Assembly (NCBI GenBank): GCA_016205125.1
Contig: JACQJE010000210.1
Location: 1 to 5,545 of the forward strand
DNA length: 5,545 nt
Direction of reading: 5' to 3'
Origin: Deltaproteobacteria bacterium
GTDB taxonomy: Bacteria; Bdellovibrionota; O2-12-FULL-43-9; JACQJE01
Shown here: positions 1 to 5,545 of the stretch, in pieces
How the letters are laid out: each line of letters begins with the position of its first letter
How positions within the stretch are numbered: the first letter of the stretch is position 1
The notes under the pieces: model-generated
Told to the model about the DNA's origin: nothing
What the model saw: the letters and a program-made list of their open reading frames with translations, nothing else
The model's database searches: none
Program-made: the position numbers and the translations under genes

Positions 1-900
1 ATGGGGGGATCGCTCGTTGTGGTTGGATTCAATCACTGGCTCCTCACGCGGCGCCGCTATACCACTGTCGGTGGAAAAGCTTCCTATGGAGAGGCTCTCG
101 ATCTTGGAAAATGGAAAGGGGTATTATTTGTGATCTGCATTCTCTTTTTTGCAGTGACTTCGCTTTTTCCGCTGATGACACTCCTTGGAACCTCTCTTCT
201 TAAGAGCTACGCAGTCGGCTGGAGATTTGGGAATTTTGGTTTCTCAAAATATCTTTATGTTTTGAGAGATCTCGAGATCACGCGCCACGCCCTCATCAAT
301 AGCACTCTTTTGGCAGTTTGTTGCGCGACACTTGGAACGGCCGCCGGTTTTTTTGCCGCCTATTTTGAGATTCGCGAAAGGAAGAGAGGCGGCCAGATTC
401 TGCAATCTCTCGTGACGCTCCCCTATGCGACACCTGGCATTGTGGTTGCAGTGGCGATGATTTTGGCATTTTCGGGACAGTTTGGTCTTAATCTTTACAA
501 CACACTCTGGATTTTAGGTGCGGCTTATTTTGCGAAGTATCTCAATTTTTCTGCCCGCAGTATTGCGGCCGCTTTAGTTCAGGTCGATATTTCACTGGAA
601 GAAGCGGGGTGGATGTGCGGGGCGGGGTGGTTAAGGAGCATTCGCGACATCCTGCTGCCAGCCGTGAAACCAGCGCTGATCGGGAGTTGGTTTCTCATCT
701 TTATGCCGGTTTTTAGCGAGCTGACGATGTCGATTCTCCTCTACGGCCCGGGCACAGAAACGGTCGGAACGGTTCTCTTTGAGCTTCAGAATTACGCCGA
801 TCCTCAGGCGGGCGCTGTACTCGCTATGGTGGTGGTGGTATTAGTGCTCACTTCGAATGGTCTGGTCAAATGGGCCACAGAGGGGAAATATGGGTTTTAG
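1..900 (+). CDS. fbpB: Ferric-iron-type ABC transporter permease, C-terminal half (5' end outside window)
   Basis: Inner-membrane permease of a binding-protein-dependent importer, most like the Fbp/Sfu/Afu ferric-iron family. That family fuses two six-helix domains in one chain of roughly 500-560 residues. The 299 visible residues cover only the second domain. They begin at the end of a membrane segment, followed by the linker motif RRRYTTVGGK (about 17-26), which in this family joins the two halves. The ATG at base 1 is therefore most likely an internal methionine and the gene starts upstream. Hydrophobic segments lie near 39-66, 98-121, 136-157, 167-185, 223-246 and 270-290. The EAA loop that docks the ATPase is at about 200-222 (EEAGWMCGAG...ILLP). 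The gene ends in TAG at 898-900, 9 bp before the ATPase gene, so the two are one operon. Other substrates of this permease group, such as phosphonate, thiamine or polyamine, cannot be excluded because no binding protein is visible. Confidence 0.85.
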   Translation: MGGSLVVVGFNHWLLTRRRYTTVGGKASYGEALDLGKWKGVLFVICILFFAVTSLFPLMTLLGTSLLKSYAVGWRFGNFGFSKYLYVLRDLEITRHALINSTLLAVCCATLGTAAGFFAAYFEIRERKRGGQILQSLVTLPYATPGIVVAVAMILAFSGQFGLNLYNTLWILGAAYFAKYLNFSARSIAAALVQVDISLEEAGWMCGAGWLRSIRDILLPAVKPALIGSWFLIFMPVFSELTMSILLYGPGTETVGTVLFELQNYADPQAGAVLAMVVVVLVLTSNGLVKWATEGKYGF

Positions 901-909
901 AGTGTCAAG

Positions 910-1641
910 ATGTCTAAGGTTGAGTTAAGTCAAATTAGCAAGGTCATTCAGGGGGAGAAGATTCTCGATTCGATTTCCCTGGAGGTCAGACATGGGGAGT
1001 TTGTTTCTCTCCTTGGCCCTTCCGGGTGCGGGAAGACGACGACATTGCGGATCACAGCAGGGCTCACCCTTCCAACAGCGGGAAGAGTAAAAATCGGTGA
1101 AAGGGTGGTCTGCGATATGGCAGAGAAACGATGGATTCCTCCGGATCAGCGCAATATCGGAATGGTTTTTCAATCGTATGCGATCTGGCCTCACATGTCG
1201 GTTTATGAAAATGTCTCTTATCCCCTCAGGGTGAGAGGAATAAAAAAAGCGATCGCGAAAGAGAAGGCAGGGGAGGTGCTCGACCTCGTCGGCCTCTCTG
1301 GACTTGAGCGGCGTTTTCCGCACGAGCTCTCGGGCGGGCAGCAGCAGCGTGTGGCGCTGGCGCGCGCCCTTGCGATGGAGCCCTCTGTCTTGCTGTTGGA
1401 TGAGCCGCTGAGCAACCTCGACGCCAAACTCAGAATTGAAATGCGGGGTGAAATCAGGAGACTCCAAAAAAACCTCTCCATGACGGTTCTTTACGTGACC
1501 CATGATCAGACTGAAGCGCTGTCGATGTCAGATCGCGTTGCCGTAATGAATCGGGGGAGGATCTGCCAAATTGGAACCCCGGAAGAGATTCAAATCCAGC
1601 CGGCAGATTCCTTTGTAAAGGAATTCCTCTCGTCTAATTGA
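910..1641 (+). CDS. fbpC: ABC transporter ATP-binding protein, short FbpC-like form without TOBE domain
   Basis: Cytoplasmic ATPase that powers the permease encoded just upstream. All nucleotide-binding motifs are intact: Walker A GPSGCGKT (36-43), Q-loop Q88 in VFQSYAIWPHMSVYENV, signature LSGGQ (140-144), Walker B LLLDE (161-165), D-loop SNLDA (168-172) and switch histidine H198 in VTHDQTEAL. This places it in the CUT1/MOI-like group that includes FbpC, PotA and MalK. Those proteins are usually about 340-370 residues with a C-terminal TOBE region. This one stops at 243, soon after the PADSFVKEFL segment that normally precedes TOBE. The start is fixed: the in-frame codons before ATG 910 lead straight to the TAG of the permease gene. 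The ribosome site is weak (GAG at 900-902), so coupling to the upstream gene is plausible. The 3' end overlaps the convergent gene by 8 bp. The ATPase identity is certain; the iron substrate is inferred from the permease. Confidence 0.92.
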   Translation: MSKVELSQISKVIQGEKILDSISLEVRHGEFVSLLGPSGCGKTTTLRITAGLTLPTAGRVKIGERVVCDMAEKRWIPPDQRNIGMVFQSYAIWPHMSVYENVSYPLRVRGIKKAIAKEKAGEVLDLVGLSGLERRFPHELSGGQQQRVALARALAMEPSVLLLDEPLSNLDAKLRIEMRGEIRRLQKNLSMTVLYVTHDQTEALSMSDRVAVMNRGRICQIGTPEEIQIQPADSFVKEFLSSN

Positions 1642-2347
1642 GCTGCTCGACGCGGTTAAACGACATTCCGTTGAGAGAGCGGACATGGATCAGATAAAGA
1701 CCCTCCTGACTCGGTTTAAGTTCGACTGAGGCCGTGAACGGAATGTCCGCAGATTTGCAATTCCCATTGTCTTTGTAATGAGCAATAGGCAGAACGGCCA
1801 ATACCCGGGTCGGCTCTTCCACTACCCGAACCTCTTTCAGCGTCATGCAGTCGTTCTTGAAGATCCCCTTTAATGTGAGGAGATGAAGATCGGTATCTGC
1901 AAGTGCCACCTCGTGTACCGGTGCGTAGAGGAAATCGTCTGGGCCGGAATTGGAAGATTTTACGACAGGGAGTGTTGGAATCGTGCTGCGGACCTGTTCA
2001 ATTTTAATCCGGTATGATCCTTTCTCCAGAATTCCGAGCGAAACAGACTGCCAATAATGCCGCATGACCTGAAGGCAGATCCCCGGCACATAGTAAGACT
2101 GAGCGGAGACGATGATCGTCTTTGTCTCTTCCTCTTTAAACACCTTTGTCGGTCCGATGCGATAGCAGGTGTTCGGAAAATAGCCGTGAAGAACCACTTC
2201 CGCGTTGTCGTTGTCGTCGAAACCCTGCGGCACAAAGACATCGGACACAGGGCTCGGTTTGAGAATGGGGCGTTCTTCCTCTGCTTGCGCTGAATAGGGA
2301 AGGATAAAGAGTCCGGCGAAAAGAACCATGAGAATCAATCTGTTCAT
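1634..2347 (-). CDS. Exported protein of unknown function with two tandem cysteine-paired domains
   Basis: I do not recognise a family for this 237-residue protein. It has a clear Sec signal peptide: M-N-R, a hydrophobic stretch from about 4 to 18, and a likely cut after SAQA (19-22). No lipobox cysteine is present, so a soluble periplasmic or secreted product is expected. The mature part looks like an internal duplication. LHGYFPNTC (53-61) matches LKGIFKNDC (159-167), an offset of 106. Each is followed by a second cysteine exactly 30 residues later (C61/C91 and C167/C197), then by a GxYxI-like strand (G110-I114; G216-I220). These are the only four cysteines of the mature protein, so one disulfide per domain is likely. 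The ATG at 2345-2347 is supported by a strong AAGGAGG site 5 bases upstream. The gene follows cpaF after 82 bp on the same strand and may belong to that operon or have its own promoter. Its role in the pilus/secretion machine is only inferred from position. Confidence 0.82.
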   Translation of the reverse strand: MNRLILMVLFAGLFILPYSAQAEEERPILKPSPVSDVFVPQGFDDNDNAEVVLHGYFPNTCYRIGPTKVFKEEETKTIIVSAQSYYVPGICLQVMRHYWQSVSLGILEKGSYRIKIEQVRSTIPTLPVVKSSNSGPDDFLYAPVHEVALADTDLHLLTLKGIFKNDCMTLKEVRVVEEPTRVLAVLPIAHYKDNGNCKSADIPFTASVELKPSQEGLYLIHVRSLNGMSFNRVEQLN

Positions 2348-2429
2348 GACACCCTCCTTGGGTTGGATATTCTGAATTGCTATTACTCGATGTATTTAAA
2401 TTAGGCAATGATTTTTCTCCGAGCTTCAT
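2348..2429 (-). other. AT-rich intergenic gap between cpaF and the exported-protein gene, possible weak promoter
   Basis: This 82-bp gap is the only stretch between same-strand genes long enough to hold a promoter, and it is visibly richer in A+T than its surroundings (about 2371-2420). On the - strand a TTGCCT (2403-2408) is followed 17 bases later by TAATAG (2380-2385). The first is a fair -35 match, but the second is a poor -10 match. No hairpin with a T-run was found, so there is no evidence for termination between the two genes. The gap may be either a promoter region or simply an untranslated spacer in one transcript. Confidence 0.3.
2353..2359 (-). promoter_or_regulatory. Strong ribosome binding site for the exported two-domain protein
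   Basis: On the - strand this reads AAGGAGG, a near-perfect Shine-Dalgarno sequence, 5 bases before ATG 2345-2347. It is the best ribosome site in the window. It decides the start and suggests that the protein is made efficiently, independently of translation of cpaF. Confidence 0.8.
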
Positions 2430-3944
2430 CTATTTTAGATTCCAGTGCGAGGGAAGGCCGGAGGAGGAAAAGGAGCCGCGCGAAGGATCGTAAGAATAGA
2501 GAAGGCGGAGCAGAATCGAATCTCCTTCCATCCCGTCGATCTCAGCCATTTGAGTGATTCTCCTGGCGCCGTCTGGGAATCGATTCATATGGACGAGGAT
2601 CTGAATGGCTGAAGCGATCTGTTCTCGTATGGCTCGGATCGGAATGTCATGGCCAGCCAGTGTGATCATTATTTCCAATCGTTTGAGGGCATCCGCGGGC
2701 GAATTGGCGTGACAAGTGGTGAGTGCGCCGTCGTGGCCGGTGTTCATCGCCTGAAGCATGTCGAGGGTCTCTTCGGAGCGGCACTCTCCCACGATAATGC
2801 GGTCTGGCCGCATGCGGAGTGCATTATGGACGAGATGTCTCACGCTGATTGCCCCTATTCCTTCAATGTTGGCAGGTTTTGTTTCGAGCGGAATGACGTG
2901 GGGCTGTTGAAGCTTCAGCTCTGCTGCGTCTTCGATGGTGACAATTCGCTCATCATGCGGAATGAAGCTCGAGAGGACGTTGAGGAGGGTTGTCTTTCCT
3001 GAGCTGGTGTTTCCGGAGACGATCAGGTTGCGGCGGCTCGTGACTGCAGATCTCAAGTAATCTGCCATCTCCTGCGTGAGAGTTCCCCGTGAGATCAACT
3101 CTGAGAGTGTGAGAGGAGAGGTTGAAAACTTCCGAATCGTGACGACCGGACCTTTTAATGAAATCGGAGGGATGATCGCATTCAATCGGGAGCCGTCGGA
3201 CATCCTCGCATCGACCATGGGGCTCCGCTCATCGATCCGCTTGCCAAGCGGGGCAAGGACGCGGTCAATCATGTTGTAGAGAGCTTCTTCGTTGAGAAAG
3301 GAGTCAGGTGTCGGAATGAGTTTTCCCCCTCTTTCAATGAATATTTCATTTGAGCCATTGATCATGACTTCAGAAACAGAGGGATCATCCAGATATTTTT
3401 GCACTCTGCCGAAACCGATCAGATCATCGAAAATCTCACGCAGGAGCATCTCCTGGAGTTCGGGAGAGAGATCGGGAGCAAGGGGAGGGATCATTTCTCT
3501 GAGCTGTTGTTCCATCTCTCTTCGTATTTCAGAGTCCTTCCTGGACTGGAGAATCCACTTTTTAAAATCATTTCTTGTCATGAGAGCGCGGACGAGCTCA
3601 TCTTTAAGAGCGGGCAGAGCGGGAGAGGGGGGCTGGGGCGCGGGTTGAGGGTTCTCCCATGCCCTGATGATGAGAGAAGAGTTTCCGATGCGAAGCTCAT
3701 CTCCGCCATGGAGAGTGGCCATCTTCTCAATTCTGACTCCGTTGACAAAGGTACCATTTGTGCTGGTCAAATCTTCTGCAGTGAGGCTTCCCTTCTCATC
3801 GAGAGAGATGCGAAGGTGCTGTCGCGACACAGCAGGGTCTGCAAGAATTAAGCCGGCATCAGCGGCTTTTCCGATCAGGAGAGGGGGAAAAGCTTCATGT
3901 TCAAAAGTCTCTTGCGCAGGGGTGATGATTTTGAGCTTCAGCAT
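2430..3944 (-). CDS. cpaF: FHA-domain/CpaF (TadA) fusion ATPase of a Tad/Flp-type pilus or secretion system
   Basis: Cytoplasmic hexameric ATPase that drives pilus assembly or secretion, with an added phosphothreonine-binding domain. Residues 1-95 form an FHA domain with IGK (24-26), SRQH (40-43) and TSTNGTFVNG (60-69), so the key Ser, His and Asn are kept. A proline-rich linker (about 98-112) and a charged helical stretch (about 113-172) lead into the CpaF/TadA ATPase. Visible motifs there are the arginine-rich RIDERSPMVDARMSDGSR (236-253), Walker A GNTSSGKT (311-318), Asp box VTIEDAAEL (335-343), Walker B region RIIVGE (382-387) and His box TGHDGALTTCHAN (402-414). Two starts are possible: GTG at 3945-3947 or ATG at 3942-3944. 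I chose ATG (504 residues) because GAGGAG (3950-3955) lies 5 bases before it but only 2 before GTG. The start overlaps the secretin stop (GTGATG), implying translational coupling. The C-terminus has normal CpaF-like length. No tadB/tadC follows. Confidence 0.93.
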   Translation of the reverse strand: MLKLKIITPAQETFEHEAFPPLLIGKAADAGLILADPAVSRQHLRISLDEKGSLTAEDLTSTNGTFVNGVRIEKMATLHGGDELRIGNSSLIIRAWENPQPAPQPPSPALPALKDELVRALMTRNDFKKWILQSRKDSEIRREMEQQLREMIPPLAPDLSPELQEMLLREIFDDLIGFGRVQKYLDDPSVSEVMINGSNEIFIERGGKLIPTPDSFLNEEALYNMIDRVLAPLGKRIDERSPMVDARMSDGSRLNAIIPPISLKGPVVTIRKFSTSPLTLSELISRGTLTQEMADYLRSAVTSRRNLIVSGNTSSGKTTLLNVLSSFIPHDERIVTIEDAAELKLQQPHVIPLETKPANIEGIGAISVRHLVHNALRMRPDRIIVGECRSEETLDMLQAMNTGHDGALTTCHANSPADALKRLEIMITLAGHDIPIRAIREQIASAIQILVHMNRFPDGARRITQMAEIDGMEGDSILLRLLYSYDPSRGSFSSSGLPSHWNLK

Positions 3945-3955
3945 CACTTCTCCTC
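3942..3955 (-). promoter_or_regulatory. Stop-start overlap and ribosome site coupling the secretin and ATPase genes
   Basis: On the - strand this stretch reads GAGGAGAAGTGATG. The secretin stop TGA (3944-3946) shares bases with both candidate ATPase starts, GTG (3945-3947) and ATG (3942-3944). The GAGGAG site lies inside the last codons of the secretin. This arrangement is typical of translationally coupled genes whose products are needed together. Confidence 0.75.
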
Positions 3956-5350
3956 GGGATACTCCATTTTTTCCCGGAACTTTTTGATCTCTTCTTTGTG
4001 CAGTGCGGACTCGTCACGGACGATGCGCGGAATGACCGCGATCAGGAGTTCATGCTCCGATCTCTCTTTTGCGTCGGTCCTGAAGAGAGTGCCCAGAAAA
4101 GGCAGGGAGGAGAGGAACGGAGTGATGATCTTCTTATGGCTCTCCTCTTGAGAGATCAGCCCTCCGAGAATTACGGCAGTGCCAGATGGAACAGTCAGGG
4201 CTGTACTGATTCTCTTGGTAGAAAGCTGAGGGAGATTGGAGTTTCCTATGGGATTGGCTTGCAAAGTGCTGATTTCGGCGCTGAGGATGGCCGCGATAAA
4301 ATCTCTCTGATTTGCCTGAGGTTTGATGGTGAGTGTGATGCCGTGAGGCTTCCATGTCACTTCATGTTTTCTGTAGCTCTTCGTTTCGATCGGCAGCTCT
4401 CCCCCGGCGAAGAAACGCGCCTCCTCACCGCTGCGACAGCTTAAGTGGGGGGAGGCGATGACGCGGCCGACTTGGCGGGATTCCGCAAGGTGAAGAAAGA
4501 GGTCAAGCGTGATCGGGCTCCCTTGCCATGAAAAGGATCGATTGGGGTCAGGGAGTGTCCATTGAGTCGAAACCTCAACGACGTTGGGCCACTCAAGCCC
4601 GATCTCACGCGCCTGTTTTCTCTTTATTTCGGCAATCGCGATTTCAAGTGAGATGATGGGCGCGTCTGAAAAAGTGGTCTCTACACTGTCGATAACCGGG
4701 TCGGCAAATTTTCCTGCCATCTGCAGGAGGATCTCTTTCTCTTTTTCGTTCGCCACTTCGCCATCCAGAAGGATGCCGTGGGAGAGCCCCCTTGCTTTGA
4801 CTCCAGAGAGGGTGGAATTTTCCAGGGAGTGATTCAGCTCTTCTGCAGCAACGCGATAGGCCAAAGGGCTTATCGTTGCGGCGACTGTGATCTTCTTACC
4901 GCTTTTGCTGAACTCTTTTATTTTTTCCGCGTCGCGAAAGAGGAGAATCTCTCCGCTGATCAGAATCTCTTCTCCCATTGGCCGGATGGCAATCCCCTCC
5001 ACTCCTTCAAGAGCTGTTGTCGCTTCCCGGTACATTTCGTAGGTTTCTTTGTCGACGACAATCAACTCGATTCTTTTCTTTGAAGCGGAGAGATCTTCTT
5101 TTCCATATTGAAGGGAGGTTCTTCCCTTACTGCGAGCCGTGAGACGGAAGAGGTGTTGAGCTTCATCGGTTTCTGCTGAAACGACAGCGTCGTTTTCAAT
5201 AGCCAGAATGGCCGAATCTTCAAGGGGGAGGACAACCGACGCTCCGATGGCGAGCACAATTGTGCGATCAGGGAGATCGATCGCCCAGCCTTGAGAGAAT
5301 GAGAGAATTTGCAAGAGAAAGAAGAAAAGAATGTACCTGGTTTTTTCCAC
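3944..5350 (-). CDS. cpaC: CpaC/RcpA-type outer-membrane secretin
   Basis: Outer-membrane channel subunit of a Tad/Flp-type pilus or secretion machine, expected to assemble as a multimeric ring. The 468-residue protein starts with a signal peptide (hydrophobic about 7-20, likely cut after QGWA, residue 24) and has no lipobox. An N-terminal pilus-formation domain follows (about 26-100; PDRTIVLAIGASVVLPL resembles the CpaC N-terminus). Two BON-like repeats then each carry a GEEILISGE/HGILLDGEV-type core (about 113-145 and 180-212). The secretin domain spans about 230-445, with ASPHLSCRSGEEARFFAGGE (299-318), VPSGTAVILGGLIS (387-400) and LPFLGTLFRT (416-425), all characteristic. Length is typical of the CpaC group. 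The start is GTG (5348-5350), preceded by GAGGGGGG (5354-5361). It lies 24 bp downstream of a histidine-kinase gene and overlaps the FHA-CpaF ATPase gene, so it is the middle of an operon. No cpaB, cpaD or pilotin gene is adjacent in the window. Confidence 0.92.
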   Translation of the reverse strand: MEKTRYILFFFLLQILSFSQGWAIDLPDRTIVLAIGASVVLPLEDSAILAIENDAVVSAETDEAQHLFRLTARSKGRTSLQYGKEDLSASKKRIELIVVDKETYEMYREATTALEGVEGIAIRPMGEEILISGEILLFRDAEKIKEFSKSGKKITVAATISPLAYRVAAEELNHSLENSTLSGVKARGLSHGILLDGEVANEKEKEILLQMAGKFADPVIDSVETTFSDAPIISLEIAIAEIKRKQAREIGLEWPNVVEVSTQWTLPDPNRSFSWQGSPITLDLFLHLAESRQVGRVIASPHLSCRSGEEARFFAGGELPIETKSYRKHEVTWKPHGITLTIKPQANQRDFIAAILSAEISTLQANPIGNSNLPQLSTKRISTALTVPSGTAVILGGLISQEESHKKIITPFLSSLPFLGTLFRTDAKERSEHELLIAVIPRIVRDESALHKEEIKKFREKMEYPEEK

Positions 5351-5353
5351 AAT

Positions 5354-5361
5354 CCCCCCTC
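5354..5361 (-). promoter_or_regulatory. Ribosome binding site selecting the GTG start of the secretin
   Basis: On the - strand this reads GAGGGGGG, with the GAGG part 7 bases before GTG 5348-5350. No ATG in a suitable position near the signal peptide competes, so the GTG start is preferred. The gap to the upstream kinase gene is only 24 bp (5351-5374), which is too short for a complete promoter of its own. Confidence 0.6.
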
Positions 5362-5374
5362 AACTTTTAGAATG

Positions 5375-5545
5375 TCATTTTTCTTCCTGATCCCGCTGTT
5401 TCAGAGGAAGGATCATATGATAAGCGAGCGATTCCTCTGACTCGCGGCTGATGGTAAACCTCCCTCCATGCAATTCGACAAGAGCGTGGCAAAGCGAAAG
5501 GTTGAGCCCTTGCCCGCTCCGATAATGGAGTAAGCTCTCTTCGGC
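5375..5545 (-). CDS. Sensor histidine kinase, C-terminal end of the ATP-binding domain (5' part outside window)
   Basis: The last 56 codons of a gene that enters from the right edge and ends in TGA at 5375-5377. The reading frame stays open to the last base of the window. The translation contains RSGQGLNLSLCHALVELHGG followed by a strand like RFTISRESEES and the end AYHMILPL. This is the G2-box end of a GHKL/HATPase_c domain (compare GxGLGLxIxxxIVExHGG with a final F.lP strand). One position differs from the commonest form: GLNL instead of GLGL. The N and G1 boxes, the phospho-accepting histidine and any sensor domain lie outside the window. The gene is 24 bp upstream of the secretin on the same strand and is likely co-transcribed. 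A role in controlling the pilus/secretion locus is therefore plausible, but it is inferred from position alone. Confidence 0.85.
   Translation of the reverse strand, partial: AEESLLHYRSGQGLNLSLCHALVELHGGRFTISRESEESLAYHMILPLKQRDQEEK

Noticed and set aside
1..3. ATG at the first base as the real start of the permease
   Set aside because: The translation begins at the end of a membrane segment and the linker between the two halves of an FbpB-type permease, so the first half must lie upstream of the window.
925..1503. 192-codon open frame on the - strand inside the ATPase gene
   Set aside because: It lies wholly antisense to a gene with all ABC motifs, and its translation is rich in Arg/His/Pro without any domain. 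It is a shadow frame.
2380..2408. TTGCCT - 17 bp - TAATAG as a definite sigma-70 promoter on the - strand
   Set aside because: The -10 part matches the consensus poorly, so it is kept only as a low-confidence note on the intergenic gap.
2136..2429. 97-codon - strand frame starting in the gap after cpaF and running into the exported-protein gene
   Set aside because: It reads the signal-peptide gene in another frame, has no good ribosome site, and its product shows no domain. The AAGGAGG site at 2353-2359 favours the annotated gene.
3399..3851. 150-codon + strand open frame, plus others at 3292-3648 and 3667-3987, inside the FHA-CpaF gene
   Set aside because: These are antisense to clearly conserved FHA and ATPase motifs, have biased low-complexity translations (Ser/Arg runs), and lack any plausible domain.
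5062..5352. 96-codon - strand frame with a TTG start overlapping the secretin start
   Set aside because: The overlapping GTG frame encodes a signal peptide and the CpaC N-terminal domain. This alternative frame encodes nothing recognisable.

Overview
The window looks like chromosomal DNA from a double-membraned (Gram-negative-type) bacterium. It encodes an outer-membrane secretin and several proteins with Sec signal peptides. Base composition is roughly balanced, with no abrupt shift apart from one short AT-rich gap. Nothing in it fixes the taxon. FHA-fused CpaF ATPases are, from general knowledge, scattered over several lineages, so I do not assign one. I saw no RNA genes, insertion sequences, CRISPR arrays or long repeats.

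Layout: two gene blocks run towards each other and meet tail to tail at about 1634-1641. The left block, on the + strand, is the end of an ABC importer operon of the ferric-iron (Fbp/Sfu/Afu) type. It holds the C-terminal half of a two-domain permease (cut by the window's left edge) and, 9 bp on, an unusually short ATPase without the usual C-terminal TOBE region. The right block, on the - strand, reads from the right edge leftwards: the C-terminal end of a sensor histidine kinase (cut by the edge), a CpaC/RcpA-type secretin with a GTG start, an FHA-domain/CpaF fusion ATPase whose start overlaps the secretin stop, and a small exported protein of unknown function behind an 82-bp AT-rich gap.

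How the genes may work together: the secretin and the CpaF ATPase are the outer-membrane pore and the cytoplasmic motor of a Tad/Flp-type pilus or secretion machine. The kinase just upstream may regulate the locus, and the FHA domain suggests that the motor responds to a phosphothreonine signal. The usual inner-membrane platform genes (tadB, tadC) do not follow cpaF. In their place is a secreted protein made of two copies of a cysteine-paired domain, each with exactly the same cysteine spacing. This protein is the least explained item here and the best candidate for something new. The iron importer is probably functionally unrelated.

All non-coding stretches are short (9, 82 and 24 bp). No convincing rho-independent terminator was found at the convergent junction.
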